From Bubalus kerabau (taxonomy: Eukaryota > Chordata > Mammalia > Artiodactyla > Bovidae): 64,000 nt of DNA. Shown one piece after another: positions 46,931 through 59,640 of this stretch (the first letter of the stretch is position 1; every line of letters starts with the position of its first letter). The notes under the pieces were generated by a model, which worked only from the letters and a program-made list of their open reading frames with translations, was not told the origin of the DNA and searched no databases. The translations under genes were made by a program, and so were the position numbers. The DNA is taken from NCBI RefSeq assembly GCF_029407905.1, contig NC_073646.1, positions 10,682,001-10,746,000 on the forward strand, given 5' to 3'.

Positions 46931-48549
46931 CCAGCGATGCATACAAAGAGCACACTGCCTGACACGTGGAAGGTTCTCCGTAAATGATTATTATGGGTTT
47001 TGCCTGGTTGTCTGATTCCTTTATCTTGCCTCCTTTTTGTTTATGCTCCTTTATTTCTTTTCTCTCGGAAGAGCAAGGAAACTGCATCCCCTCTGTGCTC
47101 TATACCCATCTTCTGTGGCCCTTTCCTCCTTGAAATATGGCCACGGGGATTTCTGTAAAGGTTTAAATTGATGGCATAGGCTGGAGAGACCCATAAACCC
47201 ATCTTTCTCTGATTGGATTCAAGGAAAGAGAGAAAAACAGTTTGCCCTAACGGGGCCTCTCCATCAGAGCAACAAGAATGTTTGCATCCGTGAAATGGAA
47301 TTAAATTTTATGCTGGGAATTCACGTACCCTGCCTCCTCCCACTAGGAATGGCCTGCTGAAACAAAGGTTAAAAGTATTTCACTTATCAATTTTAATTGA
47401 TTAGATTGCTAGTTGAGATCACTTAACTGAGCCTTTTTGGGTAGTTGGCCATTAAGAAAGTAATGGCTGTCTGTCTTTACCCAGCATGATTGCAAATTAT
47501 GTCTTTGCTAAAGAGGGTGCCGGCCAGAGAATACTATGAATTATGGATTTTATGAGCATATGGTATGAGAGTAAGATATGCATGTGTTGACTTTTTGTGT
47601 GTGTGATTATTCTTAAATGCTAGAGCTTCTCACTTTCCATTGAGGAAAAATCAGCAATGCTTTGCATTTCACCAAATGCCTTCTGTGTATACTAAAGGTC
47701 GGAAGCATCCTAGTATAGGTGAGGGCATTCAGATTTGCTAAATTTCGGAGGCTGGCCTTGCTTCTTAGGAGGTCATGTTTTGTCTCCCTGAAGCTTGAGG
47801 AAGCTGACTCAGGCAGGAGTTTTTGGGGTTGGCCAACTGCTTAAATGGGTTTAAAGGAATGCAGCAGGAAGAGTTGACTTTAAGTGTATTTACTAAACCT
47901 GTCACACCTCGATAAGAAACCCCAGCATCAGCACATTCAGAAGCCATCCCATACATCCACTGACCAGCAGCGCCAGGTGTGGCAGGCGAGCTCTGCCAAG
48001 GTAGCTTCTCACGAAGAGCATCAAAGAGGCCGTCACCCCTTTGGAAAAAAATAAACTGTACTGAAAGCCTGTTTTGTTTTCACTGGAGAGGAGAGCGGCG
48101 TGGGGCAGAGTCACAGACTGGCAGCCATGAGGGAAGGAGGGGAGGGAGGGAAAGAGAAACAGAAGAGCAGTGGGAAGGGAAGACTAGAGTAGACTTGACT
48201 AGATAAAAGAGATTAGATTTTAGAGGGAATAAAACCGTGAGTCTCCATGCACCCAGCCTTCAGCTTCAATAGTTCTTATCCTTTTGTGGAGCCTCATTTC
48301 CTCAGCCCTGCCATTTCTCTTTTAACCACCACCCCCCGCCCCCTGTGTATTAAAGCAAATGGGACTGCATCTATAAATACTCATCTCTAACAGATAAGGA
48401 CTGGGCTTCTCTTCTTGATTAAACTGGTTGCCACCATTGCAAAAGGGGAGCTTCCCGGCCCCCTCACTGCGCTGGGTGGAGCTGGAGATGCAGCCTGGGC
48501 TCCGCTGTGTTCCGCCAGCGTGGCCCCATTGACGCTTGAGTTTGCAGCC

Positions 48550-48715
48550 CCTGCTGTAGCTGGAAGTAAGCAGCTTTGTGACCTCACTCAGGGTCTTACT
48601 GCTCGCCGGGCTGGACTTTGCCAGGAGGGCTGTTGAAGATCAAATGAGATCACATTCATGAAGCATGCGGCGCCTGGCTTGGCACGTACTAGGTTCTCAG
48701 CGACTGAGAGCCAGT
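48550..48715 (+). mobile_element. MIR SINE fragment
   Basis: Contains agctttgtgacctcactcag, gatcaaatgagatcacattc and ggcacgtactaggttctcag, the MIR core and end. Confidence 0.62.
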
Positions 48716-48867
48716 GAGTAACCGGCACAGAACTCATACTGCGGGGCACCCTGCCTTGGCATTTTCTGCTTCGACAACATTTTGGGGAGTGCCTCCCAAA
48801 ATATTTAAACCAGCTCATCACTTATGGGATGGCATCCTTTGGGGGTAAGGGAGGGGTAAGAAGGACC

Positions 48868-48990
48868 ACCGCTTCCTGGTGGTCCAGTGGTGAAGACTTT
48901 GGCCTTCCAGTGCAGAGGGCACAGGCTCGATCCTTGGTTGGGTAGTTAAGACCCCACATGCCTTGTGGCCAAAAAACCGGAAATCACAAA
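48868..48990 (+). mobile_element. tRNA-Glu SINE (CHR type)
   Basis: Starts ccgcttcctggtggtccagtg, has the B-box-like gctcgatccttgg, and ends with an A-rich tail. Confidence 0.85.
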
Positions 48991-49364
48991 ACAGAAGTAA
49001 TATTGTAGTAAACTCAATAAAGACTTAAATAAAAAAGACTGTGTGGGAACAGATGAAGGGCCCTGTGCTGCGCCTAGGCTGCTAGGCAAGCGCTCCTGCA
49101 CAGGCACTACTGGGCCGACTGATGCCCTGAACTCAAGCAGAGGAGAACCAGGTTCCTGCCTGTCTGCCTGCGACCAGATAACGTGGGCAGTGACGACAGC
49201 AGGGGAAATTCCTCTGTCATCTGGACACCCTCAGGAGATGCCAGCCATCTTCAGGCAACGTCCATAGGGGCCCTTGAAATTGACATAGTTGCAGCCATGC
49301 CATGTGCAGCACCCACCTAGTCTTGTATCCTGATTTTTAAAATGCATTCAGTGAAGCCTGTCCA

Positions 49365-49830
49365 TTAATTCAGCTCCTTATTGAGCACCTGCTGTATGCC
49401 AGGCACAGTGCTGAGGTCTGGGAGGTGATAGTGAACTAATAAAGCCAGGCTTGGCCTCTGCTCTGTGGTGCTTCCAGCGGGGGGGCAGGGAAGGGACCAC
49501 AAACAGGTAAGAGAGTAAAAGCCAACTGCACAATTGCGGGTCGATGGAGGGGCTCTGTGGAGATGACGAACGGGGTCCAGGCTAGAGAACAATCAGAAAA
49601 GGCCTCAGAGGCTGCTGAGAGAAGTGCCTCTGGAGGGGCATGTGCCGGGGGAGCCAGAATATTCCATAAGAAAATGCAGAGATGAGGCCCGCCAGTTTGG
49701 GAAGGGGCAGGTGGAAGGTGAGAATGGGCTTGGTGTGTCACAGGCCCATGTGGCTGGCAGGCGAGGAGCAGGGGAGAGAGGAGCTGAGATGAACAGATCT
49801 CAACTCCAGTGCAGGGGGAAGTCAGCCAAG
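49365..49830 (-). mobile_element. L2 LINE fragment, antisense
   Basis: Begins ttcagctccttattgagcac and continues with tgtatgccaggcacagtgc and ggcctcagaggctgctgag, reversed L2 order. Confidence 0.75.
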
Positions 49831-49934
49831 GGCGCCCGTGAGGACAGCTACCCTGATTGTGCGCTTCTGGGACAGGAGCTGCCGGGTCACACAGTGCCCG
49901 CACAGGCCCATGAGCCGTGTCCAGGGGCTGGAGA

Positions 49935-50150
49935 GGCCACGTAGCCTCGTGGCTCTGAGCCTAGGCTTGGGAGCCTGGCTGTGCTGGGAGAAATCCTAGC
50001 TCGGCCCCTTGCCACCTGCCAGCATGTGTCCTTCAATGAGTAACGTAATCTTTTGGTGCTTCGGTTTCCTCGCGTGTAAATGGGAGTTGCTAGGAGGAGG
50101 CAGTGAGTTAATACATGTGATGTGCCTGGAACAATGCCTAGCACAACTTC
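49935..50150 (+). mobile_element. MIR SINE
   Basis: Contains gcttgggagcctggctgtgc, cggtttcctcgcgtgtaaat and ggaacaatgcctagcac, near full-length MIR. Confidence 0.78.
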
Positions 50151-50269
50151 AGGGAGGCCAGTTAGGTTGCAGCATTGGCCCCGGAGCCAGTGACAGTGGG
50201 GAGCAGGGCGTGGGGATGCAGCCCATACATCTCCCAGTTGGCAGCAGGCTGCTCCATCTTGGGGGCAAA

Positions 50270-50720
50270 AAACTGAGGCTCTTTCTTGACTCCCCTCTTC
50301 CTCTCAAACTCAGCATCCCGCTGGTCACCACACCTAGGTAGTTCCTTCCAGATGGATCTGGCCATCTCTCCCAGCTCCACTCCTTAGCAGCCGGCTTGCC
50401 CTTCCATCATCTTTCACCTGCACCGTTGCAGAAACCTCAACCAGTCCCCAGCTTCTGCCTCGTCCCATATGGTTTATTCTCAACACGGTGTCCAGTGTCA
50501 TCCTCTTAAAGAATAAGTCAGACCCTGTCCTCCTCAAAGGCCTCCTCAAAGTGGCTTCCATCCCACTCTGACCAGGAGGAGAGATATTTACGGGGGCCCA
50601 TGAGGCTGGGTGTCACCCAGTACTCCGAGCTCTCTCTGTGTCCTTGCTGTTCTTCAGACACATCAGGCATGTTCCTACCACGGGCCTGTGGTCTGGCTCT
50701 GCGCCCCCTACAACCTGCAG
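50270..50720 (+). mobile_element. L2 LINE fragment, sense
   Basis: Contains ctcttcctctcaaactcagc, ctgtcctcctcaaaggcctcc and ttgctgttcttcagacacatc, the sense L2 order. It lies 440 bases after an antisense L2. Confidence 0.7.
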
Positions 50721-51819
50721 ACCACTCACACCCCCGAAACAAGCACATCTGTGGGTGCTTACAAGGCCCACAACTCCCACATGTGGCATCCATACTCTGA
50801 ATTCTCCATCTGCCTTTGAGCCCTGCCTTTGAGCTCCTCTTCGTTATCCTTTGTTTGTTAATGAATAGGAATGTAATATATTCCCGTTTCCCCAGTTTTA
50901 ACACTTTCTGTGCTTCATCCCAGCACCCTTGCACGCAAGAGCTTTTAGACAAAGTGGACCTCTCCAGCGGTGCTCATCTAAATGCCTAAAGAGTCATTTC
51001 CAGCAAGAGTACCGTGAAGCTCCCTAAGCAAGTTATGTGGTTGGATTGTAAGTCCATGAAAATGTGAGCTTATTGATTTGCTTCTCTCGCAAGGCCAGGG
51101 CTAGTTTTGAGATCCTGTCCCTTCTGGAAAACCCTCTATGTTGCCGTATTATGCTGATGGCCCAGTCTTCATCATGTGCCCCATCTTGGCATGAATGAGA
51201 AAAGAGCATAAATAATAGAGACTATGAAAAACAAACCCAGAATGCGGGCTATTCTACAAGATCCTTGATTTGAACTTTTCATAAGTGGGAGAAGTGTTGG
51301 GCTAAACTGAATGGAACAGTGAAAGCCAGGGACCAGTTCTAGATTTTAGATTATCAAAACGGAAGAGACCTGGCAGCTGTCCCCTGAGATTGGATCCTGG
51401 ATTGAGGAATAAAAACAGAATAGATTTAGGGGGCTTTTGGGGTTGAATTGGAAAAAATTTGCATGTAGCCTGTGATTGGATAATGTAATCAAGGTCAGTA
51501 TTACCTTTCTTGGGCGTGATGATGGCATTGTGGTTCTGTGGGAGAGTGTCCTTGTTCTTAGGAAGTACAGACCGAGGAGCTCAGGGGTTAAGTGCTGTGT
51601 TGCTTGTCACTTTGGAATGATTCAGAAAATAAAAATATGTGAGTGTGTGGGTATAGTGAGAGAAGAGGCAAATGCCACTAAATATTAACCATTGGTGAAT
51701 CTAGGTCAAGGGCCCGTGTGGGCTTACTTTGACAGTTGGAACTTTTTCAAAATAAAAACGTAATGAAGTGGAAAGAAACAGGTCAAATCCTTGAAAATCA
51801 ACATTTAATCAATGAGGAG

Positions 51820-52297
51820 TGTTGTTGTTAAGTCAACAAGTCGTGTCCGACTCTTTACAACCCCATGGACTGCAGCACACCAGGCTTCCCTGTCCTTCAC
51901 TATCTCCTAGAGTTTGCTCAAATTCATCCATTGAGTCAGTGATGCCATCCAACCATCTCATCCCCTGTCAATCCCCTTGTCCTCCTGCCCTCAGTCTTTC
52001 CCAACATCAGGGTTTTTTCCAGTGAATTGGCTCTTCACATCAGGTGGTCAAAGTATTGGAGCTTCAGCTTCAGCATCAGTCCTTCCAATGAATATTCAGG
52101 GTTGATTTCCTTTAGGGTTGACTGGTTTGATTCCTTGCTGTCCAAGGGACTCTCAAGAGTCTTCTCCAGCACCACAGTTTGAAAGCATCAGTTCTTAGGC
52201 ACTCAGCCTTCTTTATGCTCCAACTCTCACACCCATACATGACTGCTGGAAAAACCATAGCTCTGACTATACAGACCTTTGTTGGCAAAGTGATGTT
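51820..52297 (-). mobile_element. BovB LINE fragment, antisense, longest BovB copy here
   Basis: About 480 bases reversed, from gttgttgttaagtcaacaag to acctttgttggcaaagtgat. It covers the BovB reverse-transcriptase C-terminus and more of its upstream coding region than the copies at 30300 and 30899. Frames are broken. Confidence 0.92.
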
Positions 52298-52304
52298 TTT
52301 GCTT

Positions 52305-52430
52305 TTGTTTAGGATTAGGGGCTCTGGGTTTGAATCCTGGCTGTGTGACCTTGAGCAAACTAGTTAACCTTTCTGAACCTTTCTCCTGATCTGTGAAGAT
52401 GGGGAGATGATACTGCCTGGTTCAGAACTG
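52305..52430 (+). mobile_element. MIR SINE
   Basis: Contains gggtttgaatcctggctgtg, tgaccttgagcaaactag and gatctgtgaagatggggaga. It abuts the BovB copy. Confidence 0.78.
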
Positions 52431-52663
52431 TTCTGTTGATAGCGAGTCCATCAGAAGTGCTCAGCGTCCTCCACCACATGTGAAAACTGTCCTGGTGGAA
52501 ATAGTCATTAATGTTCTTCATCCAAACTGCACATTGGGCACAAAACAATTTTCTGAACTAGCTGGTACTCCGGAGGAGCTCTGGCAAAGCGAAACTTTGA
52601 CTGTTTCTGTCCAGGGGATACACTGAGAAGTGGAGGAGGCCAAATGGGCCTGTTAATTAGATA

Positions 52664-52877
52664 GAAAGAGAGAAAGTGAAGTCTCTCAGTTGTGTCTGAC
52701 TCTTTGCAACCCCATGGACTGTAGCCTGCCAGGCTGCTCCATCCATGAGATTTTCTAGGCAAGAATACTGGGGTGGGTTGCCATCTCCTTCTACAGGGGA
52801 TCTTCCCGACCCAGGGATCGAACTTGGGTATCTCACATTGCAGGCAGACTCTTTACTGTCTGAGCCAACAGCAAAGC
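52664..52877 (-). mobile_element. Bov-tA SINE with 15-bp duplication
   Basis: Complete reversed element bounded by an exact 15-bp duplication, cctgttaattagata, at 52649-52663 and 52878-52892. The intact duplication points to a fairly recent insertion. Confidence 0.96.
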
Positions 52878-53469
52878 CCTGTTAATTAGATAAGTTTCTT
52901 GGAAAAAAATGACTTTTCAGGAAAGTGGGTGCCAGCTGATTGGAGAAGAACTGAAACCTGTAAAAGAGGCTTGATTCAGACCCTGATGGCTCCTCCAGGG
53001 CAATTTAGTTCAAGCGTTTTCAGGCCCGGAGCCCCAGAGAAGTGGTTTGTTCAGTACCGACACTGGAGAGGACTAATGTTGTTATCGTGAAACCCGAGAG
53101 GCAAGTATGGATGTGGCTTTGGAAGTCCTATCTCAGGCGAGTGTGATTTTGTGGTTCTTCAGCCTGTACTCTGCCTCCGTGTTTTATCTTTAAAGGGAAT
53201 ACAGTCCATGCTGGGTCTCTTCTCATTGCCACCTGTTGACTTGGAACCACTCCTGACCCTACTCCAACCCCAGGGTCTGGGGGTCAGCAGCCATCCCCCT
53301 TTGCAGCTCTGCCCCCTCCCCAGCCCAGATACTCTGCACCCAGTATCTTCCATGTGGGGGTCCCAGCCCAGGGCCTTGCCCTGCTCTGGTCCATCTGCTG
53401 TGTGGCTGGCCTCCGAAAGGCAAGTCTAGCCCACCCTTGTCCATTTCATACACCCCTTCCCCGCTTTAG

Positions 53470-53745
53470 ATGTCAGAGCTCCTGGGCCTCCTCCTCTGCC
53501 TTTTGTCTCCCTGCTTCTGAGCCCACCTGGCTGTGGTGCTGCTCACTGGCTCCTAGACACAACACTCCGGCCATTCCCCACCACTGGGCCTTTGCCAGAC
53601 TTGTCCTCCCGGCCTCCTTCCTCCTTGCCCCTCCCCAGGCACACCTCAAGTACGCACTTGGTGCTTTGTTTTTCTGTCCCTAGTAACAGGACCTGTCACG
53701 TGGGAGGCGCTCCAAGGAGGCTTGTTGGGCTGAACTGATTAAAAC
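53470..53745 (+). mobile_element. L2 LINE fragment, sense
   Basis: Contains accactgggcctttgccag, cttgcccctccccaggcac and ggaggcttgttgggctgaac, in L2 order. Confidence 0.6.
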
Positions 53746-53748
53746 TTG

Positions 53749-53866
53749 AGTGTGCATAGTCACTCAGTCAGGTCCAACTCCTTGCAAGCCCATGGACTGT
53801 AGCCCACCAGACTCCTCTGTCCCTGTGATTTTCCAGGTTAGAATACTAGAGTGGGTTCCCTTCTGC
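53749..53866 (-). mobile_element. Bov-A SINE fragment, antisense
   Basis: Reversed 3' half only (catagtcactcagtcaggtcc to gttagaatactagagtggg). The tRNA-like head is missing. Confidence 0.85.
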
Positions 53867-56569
53867 ATAAACGTTTAAGGCACTTTCATTAACACAAAAG
53901 TGGCATTTCTAAAGGTTGTCTTGAGTAATTTGAGACAGTTGGATTGTGAATTAAAGTAATATTTGTTTATTGTTACTATGATATTTGAATAGCCAGGTTT
54001 TCATAACAGACTTTTTCATAACCCTGTTGAAATATATGAAGAATATACCAAGAATCTTAAATCCACCCTGGTGTTTTCTAAAAATGTAGATGGTCCTAAT
54101 TTCAACAATCTCAAGTCATTTTACCTAAGGACTAAAATGCTGCTTCTTTCCCCCTCTACCCTTATTTGAAACTAGAACCCTGAACTAGACTGATCAGAAA
54201 AAAATCATGTTTGAGTTAAACCACCAGTTCTCTCGGGAAATGGAAAACATGGAATTAACAGCGTTTTCCCCCTGCCCCATGAATTAGGCTGCCTCTCCAT
54301 GTGCCTGATGAATAACGTTGCTGGCCGCTTTTCAGAAATGAAGTAGAAATATGGAGAAATGAAATTTGTGTCTTATAAAGTGACTGGAAATGTGATTATA
54401 ATACAGCTGTCAGTTTTGTTCAAGTGGAAAATTTTAAAGCAAATCCAATTGCAACATTATTTGGTTCTTTTAAAGCAGGGTGATGTAGCTGTTTCCTACA
54501 TATTGATTATTTGATTGGTACCTGTCTACTGGACTTTTTTTTTTCTCAGTAGCACTCATTGATGTGGTTTAATGTATATTCCTGTAATCTTTCCCTGTTT
54601 TTATAAACTTACAATCATAATCGAGCTACATTAGAGAGACATGTTCTGCTGAAATCACAAGGTCACCTAATGGCTGTGCCCTCTGTTGTGGGTTATGTAT
54701 TAAAAGTAGTCCTAGACAGTTCCGAAAAAGACAAAAATGATTATTTTTTCTCTCTGCAAGGCAGAATTTCTCGATTGCATCCTGTGCCTTGAAGGAGATA
54801 AGGCGTTTGAGTGTAGAGACTGGCTTTTGAGCTTTCTCCTTCCTTGCCTAGTAAAATGATCATTTCCACTGAAGGCACGTTCCACTTTTAAGTATTTCCA
54901 CCACCACCCCCCCCCACCCCTCCAGCCCAAATCCCAGTCCTTGCCAGGCATTTGAAAATGGGGCCACGGTTTTGATTTCTCTGATCCCAGGGGACCTGTG
55001 TGTTAGATTTGCTCCTGGAACATCTTCTGCGGCATGTCAACACCCTTGGGAAGTGGATGCAACTGCATCTCAGGGCAGCCAGGACCATGGACGGCACCCA
55101 GGTGGCAGCGGGGGTCCCAGCTCCAGCACTGTCGCGCTCTGACACAGCCGTGCCCCCCAACCTCAGATCTCTGTACCTCCAGGAAAGACACCCCCCACCA
55201 TGCTGACACAGTGCCTCGAGACTTTAGGGGGCCCAACAGAGCAGCCCCTCTCACTTGACCGGCGCTCCCTGTCACTAAACAGAAGTGTGGGCCTTGTGTT
55301 CACTTGGGCCCAAAGCCTTGGAGAATTCTGACTCCTCCCATCCCTGTAACCAAGCTCTGCAAGTTTAGCCAGTTCAGGCATCAGATGGATCCAGCATCTT
55401 ACTCCCACTCAGCACCTTCAGCACCTCCACCCTGACCTGGACTCTGGAAGCCACGCTGTGACTGGCGTGCAGCTTCTTCACTGCTTGTCTCTGCTCTCCT
55501 CCATAAATCAGGTGGCTGTCAGAGCCCTCCGGAGGCCTGCCTGGGCCCCCGCCCCTGCTGTGCTCCTCCAAGTCACAAGGTTCAGGGGTGAGTCCCGCTC
55601 CGGGTGCTGAAGCCAGCCTCCTTGATCACTTCTTCACTTCTGGCTGCTGGAGGGGGCGGCAGCAGTGAGCTGCCAGAGGAAACAGAAATTCGTGGGGTAG
55701 CCAGGTTGAGGGTTAACGTTGAGTTTCAAGACATCCCTCGCAGCAGCCCACTCGCTGAGGCTGTCTGGGGCTCTGCCTACACAGGGCTCCTCACCCCAAA
55801 GCCAGCAGTTTCCCCGCCCACCTCCGCCACCCCGCTCGGCTGGCAACCTGGGGACGAGGCAGGATCCAGTGATTGCTCAGGCCTCCGGAGCAGAGGGTTG
55901 GCTTCTGGGCCTGCTCTCTGATTAACCACAGAACAAATCTCAAAACAAATCTCTGGGGAGACTGAAGCAGTGACAGACTGCGTGTGACCTTTACCAGAGG
56001 TCCACGACAGGAGCAGGCACCTGCTCTGAGCTGTCCTCTCCCCTAGGCCCCCGCCCCGGCCCCCAGTGCCCCCATCCCTGGCACTTGTCCTGCTGCTCAC
56101 CCTGCTCTGCTTTCAGCCAGTCCTCAGCCTCCAGCCCACTCCGGTCCCAGGGAGAAGACTGGGGATGGGAGCAAAGGGACCATCACCTTCCCTCTTACTG
56201 ATGCTCTGTTCGGATGCGGCAGAAGCACTGGGGAGCTGGTTGGTCACCTAGAGTCCTAAGGAAGGGTTGAAGCTGAGCACAGGGAGCACCTGGAATAACA
56301 TAGACTAGACCACTGACTCGGACTCCTGAGGAAGTCCTGATTGGAGACAGCAGGAATCCCATGAGGAGGGTGCCATGTTCCCGGCACAGCAGGCCATCCA
56401 CGCTGATTTTTGCAGTGAATGTCAAATGTAGTTTGCTTTGCTGAGCTTTCAAGAAATGTACAGGGTACTGATCTTGGGACATTTAAACACTTAAATTTGT
56501 CATTTCCACTTTGACCTGCCTAGAGATGGAAGTGAAAATTGGCTTGCCATGCTGCCATGCGTGCAGCTA

Positions 56570-56985
56570 CATATCCGCAGACCTGCTCACGCCGCAGGAC
56601 GGGATGGAGGCGGGGCTGATGGTCTCTCCAGAGCTCCCTGTGTCCGAACCTGCCATGTGCCTTAGAATCACCATTTTGTTGTTCAGTTGCTGAGTCACGT
56701 CTGACTCTTTGCAACCCCATGGACTGCAGCACGTCAGACCTCCCTGTCCCTTACTATTTCCCAGAATTTGCCCACGTTCATGTCCATTGAATCAGTGATG
56801 CCATCCAACCATCTCATCCTCTGCCACCGTCTCATCACTTTAGGGGTTTCAAAAATGCTCTGTGCCCAGGCGCTACCCCAGAAGGTTCTGATTCACTTGT
56901 TTGGAGGATGGGCCCCAGCCTCTCTGGTTGTCGGTGCTCCCTGGAGGATTCCATTGTGCAGCCAATGTTGCAAACCCATGGGTCG
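56570..56985. mobile_element. hAT-type MER element split by a BovB insertion
   Basis: catgtgccttagaatcacc (to about 56672) and ggtttcaaaaatgctctgtg with cccagaaggttctgattcac (from about 56845) are adjacent in the MER family I remember. They are separated here by the BovB at 56675-56828. Exact family uncertain. Confidence 0.5.
56675..56828 (-). mobile_element. BovB LINE 3' fragment, antisense
   Basis: Reversed BovB end (ttgttgttcagttgctgagtc through catgtccattgaatcagtg), strongly truncated. Confidence 0.88.
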
Positions 56986-58559
56986 GACAGAATGAGGAAG
57001 TTTCTGGAACTCCATGTGTAGTCTCTGCTCTGCTGCTGTCCATGAATTCTGGTTCCCTCTCAGAGCTCTCCCTGCCCACCTCCTCGTCAACCGGATGTGA
57101 CCAGGGAGGCTGGCTTTGTGGCCTGACGCAGCAGCTGTGTCTCCCTCTAGGCTCTGCAGTCCACTTCTCAGGTGGAGACTTTGTGCCATGCAAGTCACCC
57201 TTACAGACCCCTTGGGAAGGTGCCATGTAGGAGAGTCATGTCTCTCTTTGAGCCAACTCAGCTGGTCTTCATTCCAGGGCTGAAATTGACCTGAAATTGA
57301 GCACTGGAGGAGAAACAGGAGAAATGTCTTTACCTGGGAGCATCTTACAGGGCAGGGCCCTTCGGGCAGAGGCAGGAGAGCCTGAGGGCCCTCGAGGGAG
57401 GCATCGAGTCCCACTTGCCACCTCCCTCTGTCGGGTGGCAGCCAGAGCAGTCGCGGCAGCTAAACATTTCTCTCCCTAGTCCCTTCCTGAATGCAGTTGA
57501 GTTTTTTGCAAGTTAATCGTGCAGGCGGTGTGCTTCTGCCTTAGATGAAGACAGATCACTTCTCCTCTCCAGCCTGGGACACCTTGTTGGGGAGAGGAAG
57601 TGCCTGGTGACTGGCTGGGCCTCCCTGACCACCACACCAGCCCAGCCCTGCCACTCTACCTGGTGCCTGCAGGCTGGGCAAGGTTGTACCCTCGTCTCCC
57701 CGGCCGTCTCTGCAGCACTGAAACCCCAGCCCGTTCCAAACTCTCCAGTTGTCCTGAACTAGCACCGGGCCTGGAAGCAGCCTGCTCAGCTTCAGGCACA
57801 GTCGTAAAAATGCCTCGGGAGCAGACAGCCAGACCAGGAGGCTCAGGAACCAGTGGGCTAAGCCTGCTTTTCCAGGTCTCCCCACATTTAAACCGTCTTG
57901 CTTATAACTGAGAGCTAGACGTTGTCATCCCATCTTCCCTTCCTTCCTCCCTTGGTCTGCTCAGGGCCACCGGTTTTATTTTTGGTTTGGGGGGTTTTTT
58001 TAATACCAAGGTCAAGGTGAAGTAGACCTTTCCTCTCCCTGCCAAATCCTCACACAGAAAAGCCCCCACGCAGCTTCCTGGTTTTCACCTTGGCAAATCC
58101 AGATTATCTTTTGCATTCATCTGTTTCATCACCCATACCCAGGCCTTTGAATTTTATAACATGCTCTCCGTTTTTTTCTGAGTGCAGTTGGGGTTTTCCA
58201 GAGCTGTGCAAAGCCAGGAAATAGGCATGTCATTTAAATAACTCCAGTTAACCTTTAGCCTGTAACTAGTGCCTCATAAAAATGTGCCTCCCTCCTGGTG
58301 GTGGGTTACATTCTCCAGAGCAGCGAAACTGACAATAATCTACAGCCTTCTCTGTTCCACACCAGGCCCCCTTCCCTCCCGCCGCCTTCAGCCCAGTGAG
58401 CCCCTGCACCAGACTCACATGCAGGAAGCTGGGTGCGGAGGCATGAGTGCCAGGCAGTGTCTCGGGAAGGTTCTAGACTAGATTTTGTCAGCCTTGATGC
58501 TACTCCCTGGGGTCTCCCTGGCCCCCGGCTTCTGCCTTTCCCTTCCTGGATCCCACAGG

Positions 58560-58790
58560 AATAATAATAAGCACCACCTGTTGGTCCTTTTCCTCGAGCC
58601 AGGCGATGTTGTGAAATGGGTTAACCAAAGTAATCCTCACAGCCTGGCCACGTAGGTCTTGTTATTATCTCCGTCTTATGGACGAAGAAGCCCAAGCACA
58701 GAAGGTAGAATAACCTGCCCAGGGTCTTACTCTGCCAGGAAGTGGGGGATCCAGGACACACACACACAGGATTCAGACCCCAGAATGTGT
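58560..58790 (-). mobile_element. MIR SINE, antisense
   Basis: Contains gtaatcctcacagcctgg, ttattatctccgtcttatgg and cctgcccagggtcttac, a reversed MIR. Confidence 0.75.
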
Positions 58791-58844
58791 ACTCTTGCCT
58801 CTGGGCAATGAGCCTGCCTCCATTCACCTACCATGATCGCGTCC

Positions 58845-59190
58845 ATCATTTATAGAGTGGTGGGCCCTGTCTGGGTGCTAGAAATGTGAGGAAGAATGTA
58901 ACACAGCCCTCCCTCCACGCAGCCGGGGACATCCTGGGAGGACTTACAGCAGCAGGTGGATATGGGTGCTGCGATGGAAACTGCAGGGAGCAGTGGCCTT
59001 GGCTCTTAGTAGGGGTGAACAGGGACAGGCCTTGCATCTGAGAGCCCAGCCATTGAGCTGAGTGGAGTTCTGAGTGGGCGTCCAGCAGGCAGCCAAGCTG
59101 GGTGAGAATGTTCCAGGCGGGGGTATCCTAAGTGAAGACGTGTGGGTGGTGTGGCAACCTGGTCATACCCTGTGTCTAGAACGTGGGGTG
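58845..59190 (-). mobile_element. L2 LINE fragment, antisense
   Basis: Contains ctgtctgggtgctagaaatg, gagctgagtggagttctgag and gggtgagaatgttccaggc, reversed L2. Confidence 0.62.
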
Positions 59191-59640
59191 ATATGTGTGT
59201 TTCCTGTGGCTGCTATAGCCCAATGACTACAAACTTAGTGATTTGAAAAGACACAGACATTTATTATCTCACCGTTCTGTAGGTCAGAAGTCTCCCTGGG
59301 CTAAAATCACTGGCCTGCTTTCCTTTCTGGGTGCTCCAGGGCAGAGTCCTTCCCTTGCCTTTTTCCAGCCTGCACTCTTGGCTCCCAGCCCCCCTCCATC
59401 CTCAACCCAGCTGTGGTGGGTTGAAGCATTCTGGTATCACATTCCTCTTACCTCCCCGTCTGCCTCCCTCCGGCACTTTCAGGAGCCTCTTCTTATTAGA
59501 CAGGGCTCACCCAGATCATCTCCCCATCTCAGATTCTGTAATTTAATCACATCTGGGACATCCCTTTGGTAAGAAACCTCCACAGGTTCCAGGGAGTCAA
59601 GCATGCAACATCTCTGGAGGCCATTATTCTCCTTACCACG
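59190..59640. mobile_element. MLT1-like solitary LTR (ERVL-MaLR)
   Basis: Contains tttcctgtggctgctatagc, acatttattatctcaccgtt, gtaggtcagaagtctccc, gtaatttaatcacatctggg and caggttccagggagtcaag in MLT1 order. It is a noncoding LTR remnant with no retroviral genes nearby. Confidence 0.65.

Noticed and set aside
59190..59640. Possible endogenous retrovirus
   Set aside because: Only an MLT1-like LTR remnant is seen; no internal retroviral genes flank it.
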